Of a DNA stretch of 64,000 bases, positions 43,840 through 54,893 are shown piece after piece; position 1 is the stretch's first letter; each line of letters starts with the position of its first letter. A program made the position numbers and the translations under genes. The stretch covers positions 803,212 to 867,211 of the forward strand of contig NW_019775425.1 of assembly GCF_001039355.2 (NCBI RefSeq), given 5' to 3'. Under the pieces are notes generated by a model. The model worked only from the letters and a program-made list of their open reading frames with translations, was not told the origin of the DNA and ran no database searches. The DNA comes from Lingula anatina (lineage: Eukaryota; Brachiopoda; Lingulata; Lingulida; Lingulidae).

Positions 43840-46800
43840 GCAGCAGCAACAGCAGGTGGCTTCAATACAATCTCCACAACCTCCACCACCATCTCCACAA
43901 CAACAACAGCAGCAGCAGCAACCTCAGCAACAACTTCAGATTCAAGTTCACCAGCCATCTCCTCAACAGCTGCCTCTGCAATCTCCACCTCAAATACATA
44001 ACCAAGTAGCTCTTCAGCAGCAGCAGCAACAGCAACAACAGCAAAAACAAAAGCAGCAACAGCAGCAAATTCAGCAGTTAAAACAGCAGTTGCATCAGCA
44101 GCAGCATCAATCACAGAAACAGCAATCGTCTCAACCCATTCAACAGACAAAACCACAACAGGCTAGTCCACACCATTCAACACAGCAATCATCAGAGCAA
44201 CCTAAACCTAAAACGCTGGAAGATTTGAAAGTGGCTGATCTGAAGGCAGAGTTGAAAAAGAGAAATCTACCGGTGTCTGGGTCCAAGCCACACTTAATAG
44301 AACGCTTAAAGCCCTATGTAGATTCCATTCTCAGTGCATGGAATGAGAATTCTACCACTGGTGTACAGTCTGCTGGTACAACATTGAGTGCTAGCACTAA
44401 CTCACAACAGTCCAAACTTCCCCCTAAGCTGGTGATCAAGCAGGAACCCCAAACGCAGCCACAACCACAGAAGATCCCTAACAGTGCTGATGAGGCAGGC
44501 AATGTGTCTATGTCCTCTCCGCCTATCTCCCCTGACCAACTGTCTGAACTGAACCAGTCAGTGGCCACGCCCATGTCTCCAGATGACCTAGACATGTCCA
44601 TTACATCACCAACAGCATTTACCTGGGGGATACCCATGAAAAAGAACAGTCTTACAAGTGCCAGTCAGAGCTCGATTCCAATGGCCATAGATGCTTCCCG
44701 TCCACCATCTGTGGCACCACAGGAGTCCATGGATGTGGACCTGAACATGAGTTTCAATGGCCCACCATCTATTGATTCCCAAGTTAGCGGTTACAGTAGT
44801 GTGTCAAACACCTCAAATGTGTCTAATCTGTCCAGTGTGACAGCCACCACAGAGGAACTTGTTGCAAAGCAGCAAAAGACAATTGAAGAGTTGCAAAGAA
44901 AACTGCAAGAATCTCAGCTGAGGCTGCTTCAGCAGCAACACGAGCAGCAGACACTGCTTGTTCAGCAGCTACAGCAGCAACAGTCCCTGTTGAATGCTAC
45001 CAGCAGCAGTGGTGGTAGTAGTGCAGCTTTGACACAAACTGTAGCACCACCTATTGTCACACAAGCCAATACAAGCCAAACCCAAGTGGTTCCAAGTATC
45101 ACAATCTCGTCCAGTACAAGCAGTCCTGCAGTAGTGGCTAAACCAAATGTAACCTTCATTCAGCCTCAGTCTCTACATGATAGCCTGAACATGGGACAAC
45201 ACAAGGTACTATTTGCTACAACTGGACTCAATGGTCAGCAGCTGGTCTTCACTTCCAAACCTGTGGATGCTATGAATATCAATGTTGTGGGCAAACTTGG
45301 CACCAGTGCTGCTACTACAACTGTTCCAGTCAATGGATTGAGTCAGAACAGGTATGTATGTCTATACAATTAGCCCATACTGAACTTTTACTACTGTACA
45401 TTTGCATTGCTTATGGGTTTGGCCAACTTTGTATCAGTGCCAATAAATAATTATTTTGCTCTTGGCTGTGTTCCCTACTTGTTTGTGGCTATTTTGAATT
45501 AGCTAGTATACTGGCATGGTACTAAACTAAAGATGCTATGTATACAAGTGTTAAGTTGAAAAGACCTGATTTAGGGGTAAATCCAGTACCAGGTTCTTTA
45601 GGCAAGTATCCTAAGTGTTGTTAACACAATGTTGCCAAGCACCAAGTCTATAAAAATCTCCACAAGCTTGTATGATGTGAAAAGAGGCCTCGCTCACATC
45701 CATCAAAAAAGATTGAGAATTGCATATTAAAGATAGTCCTTCATTATTTATGTTATCTTACACACCTGTTACTCTGAGGTTCATGCTAGACATTAGTCTT
45801 GTTTGGTATGCTGAAGCATTCTTCCAAGGCCTGTTTTTCTCTACACGTAGTCTGTCTATTCTGTTTGTACTTGGGGCCCCAAGCCACAATCTCAACAGCC
45901 AAGAACCAGTTTAAAACCTGTCGGACATCCAAGGCTTGCGGTTGAAGTCTTAAATAAAGTGCCTTGGAAAATGAAATAGCAATAGTTAGGCAAGCTCAGG
46001 TATTTGGGCTAATGTTGGCTAGATGGACTAGGTGTCAGGTAATTTTGGAGCAGGTGTACAGGGTCATTATTATATTCTGGAGATGCGTTTCCTATTTCTC
46101 AGATAGCCTCATTATACCTATGTATCTATTTCGATTTTGGGAAATTTAAGAAAATACTTCATGCTGATAAAGAAAAACATGTTAACATGTTGATAACTAG
46201 AAATTTCACTTTTCCCCCTTTAAAGATGGCTATGGAGTGTTTCTTTAAATTGAAGTCCTCAAATCACCTCAGGTGTTATTGCAGAGCTCTGTTGTTTTAC
46301 ATTTACATCTTGTTTTAATAATACCACCATTGAATTTAACTTGATCATTTTTTTGTCAAAATCCTCGCAATTAGAAGGTTCCTGTCTTTTACACATAAAG
46401 CTAATTTTAGTAGGAGTATCAGATAAAGCATTAAAAAAGAATGTTTCTAATAAATTGACTCCAGGTATCAAAACTACTTGCTGACAGCTTATCGTGGGAG
46501 AAATTCACAAGAAAAACAACAGCAAGGAGTACATTTTGTCTCCCAGCATGACCTTAGTATTTACACACTGCATTCTGCTACAATGTCCCAGGTTTTTGAA
46601 ATATGTTTAAAGAAGAGAGAAACTATTTCTCATTGTCTCTGTAGAGAAAATCCTGATGCCTTGTTTCACACAATATAGAATACAAATTCTGAGGAAGAAA
46701 TAATGGGGGCTTTGTTTTGAAAGTTGAGAGATTTTACTTCAACAGTTTTGTTCATTTCATATATGAAGTAAATGAAATTGAGTAAAAGTTATTCATATTT

Positions 46801-48709
46801 TTTCTTAGAGCATCATCTGTGCCTAATTCACCAACCAATAGTGGTTTCAACAAAACCCCTGCCAGCAAGACATTATCAGGACCATTCCTAATTCCTCTTC
46901 GAGAGCCACCAAAATATGATGATGCTGTCAAAAACAGACAGGTAACATTCTTTACAGTCATTTTTGAAGGAGCCAACATGTTTTTCATTGTAAGATTATT
47001 CATAATTTCATTTTGTTTATCCCTTAAGCAGTTCTGGTATTTACCGAGGCCCATTTGTGCTGATAATACCTAAGTGCAGTGATAATGGCTTGGTCTGATA
47101 CCATGGCAACTACATTAGTTGTAAATGTCATGTCTCTCCATAAAAACGGAGACCTGCATCATTTGCCATTATTTTTGCTTTAACCAAGACCATGTGTACA
47201 CTTGCACATGAAAATTCACCAATGGTAAAAGAAAACTAATCAAAAAAAATGTTAAACTTTTGCAAATATCTTGGTGATGCCAATTCAGAAATGTCTGTCT
47301 GAAAATTTTGCTGGAACAAAAGTTCATATGGCTTGAGCCAATCAAAAATTCATTTGGTTTTTGGATCGAACTGAACAATTTTGTATATTCCAGGGATCAC
47401 CTATTAATGTGGATGGTGGAAATAGCAACAGCACTGCAGCCAGTCCTGCCCCAACAGCTGTTGCTGCTACCAAGACTCAGAGTCAACAGATGGATGATGT
47501 GCTAGAAATACTTATCAGATCTGGAGGTAAAAAACAGCAAGTCTTATCTGATTCAGCTAGGATTGATCCATGGATTAAGATTTTCCTTTTGAATACATAA
47601 GATAACTAAGGAAGACTTAAATACTTAGTTATTGGAATTATGTTTAAGATTGATGCAAAAGATATACAGCTGAAGCTAACGACAAACTTTAATACATCAA
47701 TTTTTTAATCCAGTGTGTCCCATATATATTTATTGCTAATGTTTTTGCAATTATTTCTACCATTGTTTTTTCTTCTCATTATTATTTTATTTTTTTTATT
47801 TTTCTGATAGAACTCCCCCCAGATGCTGCTCAAGAGCCTCCTCCAACCCCTAAAACTCAAGCCCTGGGTCACTCCATCAGCATGCCAGCAATCAGCTCTT
47901 TTGCTCAGACGGGAACCGTGGCAACTGCTGGTTCCACAGTAGCAACAACAGTACCCTCCAGTGCAATCGTAGTCACCGCACAGACTCCAGCCTTCATGGT
48001 GGCTATTCCCAGTACCAGCATTACCAATAATAACAACATCACAACTACAACGTCATCACCGGCAATAACATCTCCAACAACAGTGACAATTGGGGGGTCA
48101 CCAGTCAAAATGGTGCATTCTCCTGGAGGCAATGGAAGTGGCAAGAAGGCCCCACCGCCATTGAATATCACATCCATTTCTTCCTCACCAGGGCCTATAC
48201 CTGATGCCATTAACACTGGGGACTTGGTCAGTGAATTTAGTGACCATTTTGACCTTCCATCAATGGACTGGGATGGTGCGGACACAGATTTGGTGTCTCT
48301 TGAGTTGCCAGATGGCTTTAGGAGCTTAGACCCTAAAACAGACCAGTGTGATCAGCATGGTTTGCTTAATGTTCCATCCAGTGCAGAATGCGGCCAAGGA
48401 TCAGGGTCGAGTTTTCATGGCTCAGAACCAAACTTGGCTGCATTGGGACTTAATGACAATGCCGAAGAGTCCATGAATATGGACGTGTCTGATTGGTTGG
48501 ATGTGATAATGCCAAACACGGGACTGACACCACTCAGTGCCACTGCACCAGTGGCTTTCCCTTCTGACCCTATTCTTACACCAAAACCCCAAGATGTTAT
48601 GGAATTGTTTAACTTAGATGAATCTGATTTCCAAACTCCCACAGGACTTGAGAGTGGCATGAATTGGGATCGGTTGGTAGAAAGTGCCACCTCATCAGGC
48701 ACACATTAA
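29316..48709 (+). CDS. MRTF: Myocardin-related transcription factor (MRTF / MKL family), nine coding exons
   Basis: This is a G-actin-regulated co-activator of serum response factor that moves between cytoplasm and nucleus. Coding exons are 29316-29643, 31525-31590, 36417-36472, 39592-39667, 42353-42514, 43104-45351, 46809-46941, 47394-47526 and 47811-48709. All junctions are GT-AG and in phase, giving 1366 aa. Domains in order: a new N-terminal segment 1-109; RPEL1 about 118-131 (RRPISELVEQGIYP); RPEL2 159-174; KRAR nuclear-localisation core 191-194; RPEL3 202-219; basic region 349-372; Q-rich box 396-413; long Q-rich region; SAP 601-635; leucine-zipper coiled coil about 813-860; PPKY motif in exon 7; QMDDVLEILIRSG 1055-1067; MDVSDWLDVIMPN 1291-1303 in the C-terminal activation region. 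The ATG has purine at -3 and G at +4. Vertebrate members are roughly 900-1100 aa; the extra length comes from the Q-rich region and the N-terminus. Confidence 0.95.
29644..31524 (+). other. MRTF intron 1
   Basis: Intron with GTGAGT donor and TTTAAG acceptor. It holds a C-run followed by an A-run at about 30487-30517. No other feature was seen. Confidence 0.75.
31525..31590 (+). CDS. MRTF: MRTF exon 2: RPEL1
   Basis: A 66-base exon between TTTAAG and GTAAGT, phase 1 in and out. It encodes LKRKLMLRRPISELV and the rest of RPEL1 (EQGIYP). It has the RPxxELxxxGI pattern of the first actin-binding repeat. Confidence 0.93.
31985..32160. mobile_element. Small MITE-like inverted-repeat element
   Basis: The left end TAGATCGATCTA (31985-31996) is nearly the reverse complement of the right end TAGGTCGATCTA (32149-32160). 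Further in, the arms stay partly complementary: CTGTCAG near 32020 pairs with CTGACAG near 32101, and the CCCCCTTAAG near 32034 pairs with CTTTAAGGGG near 32068. The stretch is more GC-rich than its surroundings. There is no coding capacity. No clear target-site duplication was seen, so class is unassigned. Confidence 0.5.
33452..33472. repeat. (TAG)n microsatellite
   Basis: A short trinucleotide run in MRTF intron 2, followed by further TAGTAG words to about 33490. Confidence 0.85.
36417..36472 (+). CDS. MRTF: MRTF exon 3: linker between RPEL1 and RPEL2
   Basis: A 56-base exon after TTTTTTTCTAG, ending before GTAAGA in phase 0. It encodes LKTPPAFAHQQKQLERAR, matching the vertebrate LKSPAAFHEQ...LERAR linker. 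Confidence 0.93.
36473..39591 (+). other. MRTF intron 3
   Basis: About 3.1 kb between GTAAGA and TTTTACAG. It contains only short homopolymer runs (A-run at about 39089-39101). No further exon or repeat was recognised. Confidence 0.7.
39592..39667 (+). CDS. MRTF: MRTF exon 4: RPEL2
   Basis: A 76-base exon, phase 0 in and phase 1 out (GTGAGT donor). It encodes TGDLIRHKIQNRPDRQSLV and the end of RPEL2 (DHHILE). Confidence 0.95.
39668..42352 (+). other. MRTF intron 4
   Basis: About 2.7 kb between GTGAGT and TTTCATACAG. I see nothing in it beyond a CT-rich patch near 41036-41056. Confidence 0.7.
42353..42514 (+). CDS. MRTF: MRTF exon 5: nuclear-localisation segment and RPEL3
   Basis: A 162-base exon, phase 1 in and out. 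It encodes the QLKRARVADELNEKL segment, equivalent to the bipartite nuclear signal between RPEL2 and RPEL3, then RPEL3 (HRPGPLELVEDNILP). In vertebrates actin binding here competes with importin. Confidence 0.95.
42515..43103 (+). other. MRTF intron 5
   Basis: 589 bases between GTGTGG and TTATTTCCAG, with an A-run at about 42774-42787 and a T-run at about 43043-43059. Open frames that run through it into exon 6 are read-through and not separate genes. Confidence 0.85.
43104..45351 (+). CDS. MRTF: MRTF exon 6: basic/Q regions, SAP domain and leucine zipper
   Basis: One 2248-base exon, phase 1 in and phase 2 out (GTATGT donor). It encodes an acidic Ser-rich start; the basic KSKVIKFHEYKGPP segment (SRF-binding B-box region in vertebrates); ILLQQQQLFLQWQLEFQQ; several glutamine tracts; the SAP domain (LEDLKVADLKAELKKRNLP); several Ser-Pro sites (SPPISPDQ, TPMSPDD) suited to MAPK or CDK phosphorylation; and a heptad coiled coil (TIEELQRKLQESQLRLL). 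The long antisense frames here are shadows of the CAA/CAG repeats. Confidence 0.95.
43808..43855 (+). repeat. CAA/CAG glutamine-codon repeat in MRTF exon 6
   Basis: Sixteen consecutive Gln codons: a pure CAA block, then mixed CAG and CAA. Further shorter Gln tracts lie at about 43898-43940 and 44018-44110. The pure CAA block is the most likely to vary in length between individuals. Confidence 0.95.
46809..46941 (+). CDS. MRTF: MRTF exon 7: PPxY motif
   Basis: A 133-base exon after TTTTTCTTAG, phase 2 in and phase 0 out (GTAACA donor). It encodes LIPLREPPKYDDAVKNRQ. Vertebrate MRTFs have a PPxYE/D-A-[MIV]-K segment at the same place, a WW-domain ligand linked to YAP/TAZ. Confidence 0.93.
47394..47526 (+). 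CDS. MRTF: MRTF exon 8: QMDD motif
   Basis: A 133-base exon, phase 0 in and phase 1 out (GTAAAA donor). A Ser/Ala/Thr-rich linker is followed by SQQMDDVLEILIRSG, which matches the conserved vertebrate QMDDLFDILI.SGE motif. Confidence 0.94.
47811..48709 (+). CDS. MRTF: MRTF exon 9: C-terminal activation domain
   Basis: The last coding exon starts in phase 1 after TTTTCTGATAG and ends at TAA 48707-48709. It is Thr/Ser/Pro-rich and then acidic. It carries LVSEFSDHFDLPSMDWDG, MDVSDWLDVIMPNTGLTPLS and LTPKPQDVMELFNLDES, which correspond to the conserved MEWLDI.MPN..GLTPLS block near the C-terminus of vertebrate MRTFB. Confidence 0.94.
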
Positions 48710-49712
48710 AATAGGGTGGAACAAACCCTTATATGTAGAAAGTCGATTTTCATTATTACTCTTACAGCTTGCAGTCCTAGTATTACAAATAGAAGGTGGA
48801 CTGTTTAAGATGTTAATGTGTACATTATTATATGGTGCTGATAGAAGATATAGCCATTTTCTTTGTTATGGATAAGACAGGTATGGACCAACTAGAAAAG
48901 ATGAAACTAAATGATGTTAATATTATGACCTAATTGATAAAATACAGGATTTTGATGGACCCATTGCAAAGCTATGGTCAGAGTTATTAGCAGAATAAGC
49001 TATGTAAGAGTAAGACTTTTTTGTTTTCTGTTTCAAGTGTTAAATATAAAAATATATATAGCATTTTTTCAAAAAAAGAAAAGTTGAAAGGTGTGAAAAG
49101 TTTATCAATTAAAATCTGACAAATTAAGTGTTAATGAATAATTTATATATAATATTGCTTGTTTATTATTGTTGTTGCTGTGGCAACTGCAACTGTCTGT
49201 TCATTTTCTTTTTAATGACTGCCAATAACTTGGCAGATGTGTGGGCGTGTGCATTCCTTTCTTGCTGCAGACTTTCCAGGAGTTTCAGTTTTACAGCATG
49301 TGCCTTTCTTTGCAAAATAAAGAATGTCGATACCTCGTTCCAAATAGAAAAAAAATCAGTACTGTAAAAACCTTTGTATTACTGAAACAAACTTATTTAA
49401 TTTCTTAACCAGATACTGGTGGTTTAATTTAATTACTGATTTGAGTGTTTTAAAAAACCCTTAAGGGCATATTTCTTGGAACTAAATAATATTCTCAGTA
49501 AATTTTTTGTATGTACTGAATTGTGGAACCCATAGCTCAGCAGCAAATTTGCATGCCACCACTGGTGCTAAGCCTCTGTTCCTGTTTTAATTGCTGTATA
49601 GTCACACTTAGCTTAATTATCAGAAATAGATTTTTTTGTTTCAAAAATGATACCTGTAGTCCAAGTGTTCTTTCCTTTTTGCCATTTTTCATGGTCTTCC
49701 CACTCCCCTGCA

Positions 49713-49740
49713 GGTCAGACTCCTCACTTCAAGTCTGACC
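49713..49740 (+). other. Hairpin in the MRTF 3'UTR
   Basis: GGTCAGACT (49713-49721) and AGTCTGACC (49732-49740) form a perfect 9-bp stem with a 10-base loop. It could be a structural element in the transcript; chance is also possible. Confidence 0.4.
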
Positions 49741-51903
49741 AACATTCCAAACTTATCTGCATCATCGTCATCCTTTCTTTTTTTCTTCTGTATATCATTT
49801 TTAAAAAATACTTGTATGAGAATATATATCTGCAGGAGGGGAAGAAAGATATAGATTACTATTTAAAAAAAAACAAAAATACAGCTTTGAAAGCTTCTTG
49901 TCATTGTATATTTTCTCAATTATATCATCAAACTAAGATATTATTATATAGTTCATGTTTGTAACTTATCCAGTGCATTTGGTATTTATTATTATTTGTA
50001 TATGTTGTAGTTCATAGTTAGGAATAGGAGGTAATTTAAGTAAAGTGAAGTTCCAACCAGTGCATATGTTTTACTCAGTAAACTACTTGAACATACTGAG
50101 TAACAGTGATACATGTTTGCACTGCATGGAATATCACTTGACTGATAACTGCTTAACCATTTAATTACAAGTCATGCCATTGGACCATTGCAAATAATCT
50201 GGGTGGTTTGGGGTCCATATTTCAAGCCAACTTCTTTTTCAAAGGCAAATGAAGTCTTTGACACCATTTCTTAAAATAACCTTCTCAACATGATTATCTG
50301 ATCTTGCAATGCTCTCACTCAAATATGAACCACAAGTAACCTAGTGGAAATGATGCAATGCTAGTTAGATCAATTTTATAAAGTGTGTAACACACCTTTT
50401 ACGTCCATTATTTTTGTGGGGACCGAGTGATATTGCAATTGCTGGGAAGAGGGTACTATTTTGTACTTGTATATAAATGTACCTTAAGATATGGTGCCAC
50501 GACTCTGCCTGCTTACATATTCCAGTGTTCATTCCAAAAATGTTTTGTAGATCAGATCTTAGTAGAGAAACCATCTGTAGAGTGTATTGCATAGTGATGG
50601 TGGTGCAGACCAGTCTTCCAAATTGGAGTGGGACAATTACAAGGGTGTGGTTTCTTGTTGGTAGACTAACACATTGACCAACAAACAAGGGATCAAATAA
50701 TAAAAAACGTATTAGATTTTGGTTGTCAGACAAAAGTAATGCCGCCCTTGTAAGCACATTTATAAATGAGATTATCATAACATGCAGCATATTGCATGTA
50801 GGTAGTACACTGTGCCTCCACTAGGTGGCCTTGTCCCAAAGATAAACCTCTGATCATACAAAGTATGTTGCAGACCTGTAGATGATTAAGACTAACTATG
50901 AATTATGACATGACATTTTTCTGTTATGTGTGTATTTTGTATAAGTTTAATGTTGAGGGTACGCTAAATAGAATGGGCTGGGCCATGCACAGTAAGAACA
51001 CCGTTTTTGACTGGGCAAGTCCCATCAGAATTGTAACTCATTTTCTATTTTATTACTTTTTTTTCCTTACCATTACAATAAGTGTCCTTGTATGTGAACG
51101 TTGTTGAAGAGTACTTAATACTAAGTCTGTATGTATTATTGCCACTGTACTGCATTGGTTGATTATGTGCAATAGTCTTAGCTGTCACCGAAAATAAACC
51201 AGAATTGGCTCAGAATTATCCAGTTGACCAGAGTTTCATATAGTTTATACACCATCTAATTATTTTACCAAAAGCAAGTTTCATGCAAGTGGAACCAATG
51301 CTTACCAGGTTGACTCTAACTACTTCAAAAGATGACTTTAGACTTTTTTTTTTTTTTTTTTCTGTGTTGTGAAGCCCTGGACAAACTGGACCAAAGCTAC
51401 ACTGGGTTTATTTACAGCAGTGGCAGCCAAGTCCCTGGAAGATTTCCGTGGTATGATGCTCACATTATGGCTTTGCATGCAGCCAAGTTTCTACTAGCTT
51501 TTTATGATTCAACAAAAAAAAAAATACTACTTAAAAAGCTTCAATAAAGTTTTAATGCTTGTTTTAGTGAAATACCAGTCTTGGTAATGTTAAATAAGTT
51601 CTGTATTATTTTGTACATTTAAAAATGTAGGTTTTCATCTATATTTGGTTTTGTTCATTCTTCTTTTTCAGCTTGACTTATATTTATGCATTATAGAAGG
51701 AAATATATTGCTATAGTATGAATACAGACAGATTACAAGTGTGAACAATAAGCATAGATTTCTTTGGGGAGCCACACTGTTGATAATTTAGTTCAAATCT
51801 ATATAGGCATAGTTTACAGTTATGTAGTTTTGCTTGGTATTTTGTACATACACTTCAATTGTTGCCAACTTTGTAACTTCCCCAGCAAGCACCTGAGAAA
51901 AGA

Positions 51904-51909
51904 AATAAA
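51904..51909 (+). terminator. Distal poly(A) signal of MRTF
   Basis: Canonical AATAAA with a downstream GT-rich element, placed just before the convergent LYRM1 3' region. Confidence 0.6.
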
Positions 51910-51930
51910 GGATGCTTACAACTTTCTAAT

Positions 51931-52976
51931 GCTGTTATTGTGTTTTATTTAATACTATGTACTAACACTATGTACATGTCATTTATCAGACATGAGCTTT
52001 TTCTGTGGAAACTCGGAATTCCGCATATTGTAATTCAATTCTGATGGTTCCTGAGATTCATCAAGATCTGCAATAAAATCTGGGGGGTGGGTACCATGAT
52101 AAATGTTCAGAGGTTTTTTATTTGTTTATTTATTTATTTATTTATTATTTTATTTTTTTTGGAAACCTAGGCTCATGTCTGATTTATAATTCAGTGAGTT
52201 TTAACATTTCATTACGATACAGAACACCTGGTGACTCATCTACAAAAATCCAGGCTAATTGTTATGATTGGGAAACAGAATCAAAATAACAGTTGCAATG
52301 CTCCTCATTCAATTCAAAAAATGATCAAAGAATATCAGTACATGTGGGTCATATTGCCACCAGATGGTGCTCCCGGTGTTCAGATGCCATAAAAGCAACA
52401 TTACTTTATCCTGCATCCATATGCATGGAGTACATCAAAACTTCATGAGAATGCAAATGTAATATCTTTTTAGATACAAATGAGGATTTAAGTTCTGCAA
52501 ATAAAATACTGGATTACTTAAGTTACATCTTTTCATGTTCTTCGCACAGAATACGGTACATACAGTAAATATTTAATTGCACCCCCCCCCCCACACACAC
52601 ACAAAAAAGGTCCTTAGATGAAAAAAATTCATAAGCACTTTTTTGCATTTCGTAACAGAGATCCTGCCAGATGTGATGCAAACTGGCATATTACTTAGTA
52701 CAACAAAACTGTTACATTGACTTATATAATACCTAGCTTATGGCATGCTGGTTTCAGAACTCAAACATGAAAACATTTTCCAATTTTTCTTGTCACAAGT
52801 TTCTCATATATCACCTCCTTGGGCAAAATAATGAAAGTACACACATCACACTGTAGGCTCATTCTTCATTCTTTAAGAGTCTTTATCAATGCCTCGTATA
52901 ATAAATACAATATAAATATGGAAGCACTCTTACTCAAGGCTTTCCACGTTGAAAAGAAAACCCTTATTAAACACTG
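51931..52976 (-). other. LYRM1 3'UTR and the convergent intergenic gap
   Basis: No coding sequence was seen. On the minus strand the first AATAAA words after the LYRM1 stop lie in a TTTA-rich stretch at about 52110-52155, so the LYRM1 transcript may end near 52.1 kb. That leaves only about 0.2 kb to the inferred MRTF end. A C-run followed by CA repeats lies at about 52582-52603. Confidence 0.45.
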
Positions 52977-54879
52977 CTAGCTTTTATCTGGATCTAAGGA
53001 TTTAACATAAATTGGTTTAGACTGCTGAATAAGTTTTTTATCCAATTTCCCTTTCTTTCTTCCAGGACCAGGAGGCAATACAGAATGCTGGGGAAAATTC
53101 ACCTAAAAAACAGGATTTCTACTTTAATTTGGGAAATGAAAAATCAAAAATTTTCAAATTATGAGCAAAATACAAAACGACCCATAGATGATAATCTTAA
53201 TGACATTACCTACTGATTAAATCTGTTCTTGGTTTCTTCAATATTCGTTTTTAAATTTAATGTGCAAATAATGAAACAGATACTGACACAAGAGAAATAT
53301 CTGCAGACTATGAAATTATATTGTTTTTGATGAGGATGCATATTTTGCCTGACAAGCATTGTGTTCCTACATGTACATACCATTCTTGCATAAGGGATTT
53401 TATAATGCAATGCTGAAAGAAAAAAGAAGCTAATCAATTACTAATGATAAAGTAATTTGTACAGCACAACATATAGTATCTTTATCACTGACTGCAAACA
53501 TGCTTTTTATAACAGATCTGAAGCTTACTAAGGCTTTACAGTCATCTCACAGAGTTGGGGAAAGCAAAATATATTGAAAAAAGTACATATATCAGGGAAA
53601 TGAAAGGAATTTTTTCTTTAAGTTAGGTGGTCTTATCACTGGGCTGAAATTTTTTTCTCTTGATTCAGAAACATGTTTCCTATCTTTAGCATATCAAATA
53701 ATAGGAAATCTGGCTTCATAAGTTTTGGTTGACAGAAAAAAGTAAGAAGAAATGGCTTGGTGGCCTAATGACTGGGTCTTTTCAGCCAAAAAACTGCCAA
53801 GAAAAAAATCAGATCTCCAATTTAAGTTAGAAAATCTGACAGTGGAAAGCTCCACTTTTTCTATTGATCTGCTGTAGAAGCCATTTGCGACTAGTGCTAT
53901 ATTTAATAAAAGATTTGTGGAATTGTATTAGTATAACATTTTTTATAATCAAGTGTGCCTGAATGTAATTAAATGTCAAAACTCATGTAAGTGATAAAAA
54001 GACTAAAAGTACTGCTAAATGCATGAGCATGTCCTGTTAAATGTATGAACCAAACATATTACACATATAATCAACAGTAATTATTATAAATGATATTTTG
54101 ACAAACCCATTTCTATTCTTGTCTCTGCTTCCTTCATGCAGTCTTTAATTTCTTTTTCATCTGATATCTGTAAAGAAATTCAAGTTCCATGAAACTGACT
54201 AATATAGTTGTTACATAAAGAAAAGCACCTCACAAAAGGATAATTTCCCTGTATATTCTCATATTAATTTAACTTTTGGAAACTATTGGCGTGACAAAAA
54301 AAAAAGGCATTGATTATCATATTTATTTTGATAAATATGATAATCAATGCCTTTTTTCATATTTATTTTGATAAATGCAACTGACAAGTATGTTAATTCA
54401 ATGCTATGCCCCATAATTTCTTCTGCCAATACAATTTACTTTCTGATGGTAACTATTTTACTATAGTCTGACATATAGCAGGTATGAGCTAAATTTGGCA
54501 GAAAAGATCTTTAATTTCAATGTATGTGCAATTTACATAGCATGCATGCACTATGAAGGCATCCTCTCCAACATTGCACTGCTCAGTAAAATAAAATGTA
54601 AATTGAAATGCTAAATACAGAAAATTGGAATTAATCCAGTGCTGTCAGGATTATATAACTCAGTCCAAACCTTTTACATTATCGTAGTTTTTATCTATAA
54701 GATACAAAGGCTGATGTATAACATACAAATTTGTTTTTGCGAAATAATTGTTTTGCCTCATCTTTGATAAATTGTTTCTCATCTGCTGTTGTCTTTGGAT
54801 CAGCTGTCACAGATTCCCAAGTTCTTGCTAGTTGTAGGATTCTTCTATACAAAGACAGCACTTCCTTTCGATGAGCCAT
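52977..54879 (-). CDS. LYRM1: LYR motif-containing protein 1 (LYRM1), four coding exons
   Basis: Minus-strand coding exons in order are 54879-54727, 54167-54107, 53412-53381 and 53102-52977 (TAG at 52979-52977), all GT-AG and in phase: 123 aa, close to the 122 aa I recall for human LYRM1. It starts MAHRKEVLSLYRRILQLAR, with the LYR tripeptide at residues 10-12. The LFRKNK segment (45-50) carries the conserved Phe of the family. RIEMALHYKIPYAR (68-81) matches vertebrate RIEIGLHYKIPYPR, and KPIYVKSLD near the end matches KPVYLRSHD. LYR proteins are small helical adaptors, mostly mitochondrial, that bind acyl carrier protein and help iron-sulphur or respiratory assembly; the precise role of LYRM1 is unclear. 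The ATG has T at -3, a weak context. Confidence 0.93.
54300..54357. repeat. Perfect 26-bp inverted repeat (hairpin) in LYRM1 intron
   Basis: The arm 54300-54325 (AAAAAAGGCATTGATTATCA and six more bases) is the exact reverse complement of 54332-54357, with a 6-base loop TTTTGA. The next bases (54358-54376) repeat the loop region CATATTTATTTTGATAAAT directly. It lies in the intron between LYRM1 coding exons 1 and 2. Confidence 0.9.
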
Positions 54880-54893
54880 TAAGGCTATCGTCT

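Larger units (their letters stand above)
48710..51930 (+). other. MRTF 3'UTR (inferred)
   Basis: About 3.2 kb without another gene. AATAAA words occur at 49316-49321, 51193-51198, 51543-51548 and 51904-51909. The last is followed by a GT/T-rich stretch (TGCTGTTATTGTGTTTT) and makes the best distal cleavage site. Shorter isoforms could end near 49.34 kb. A 9-bp hairpin lies at 49713-49740. Confidence 0.6.

Noticed and set aside
43713-44156. 147-codon minus-strand open frame over MRTF exon 6
   Set aside because: It is the antisense shadow of CAA/CAG repeats and reads as low-complexity Val/Ala/Glu; the plus strand is clearly the coding one.
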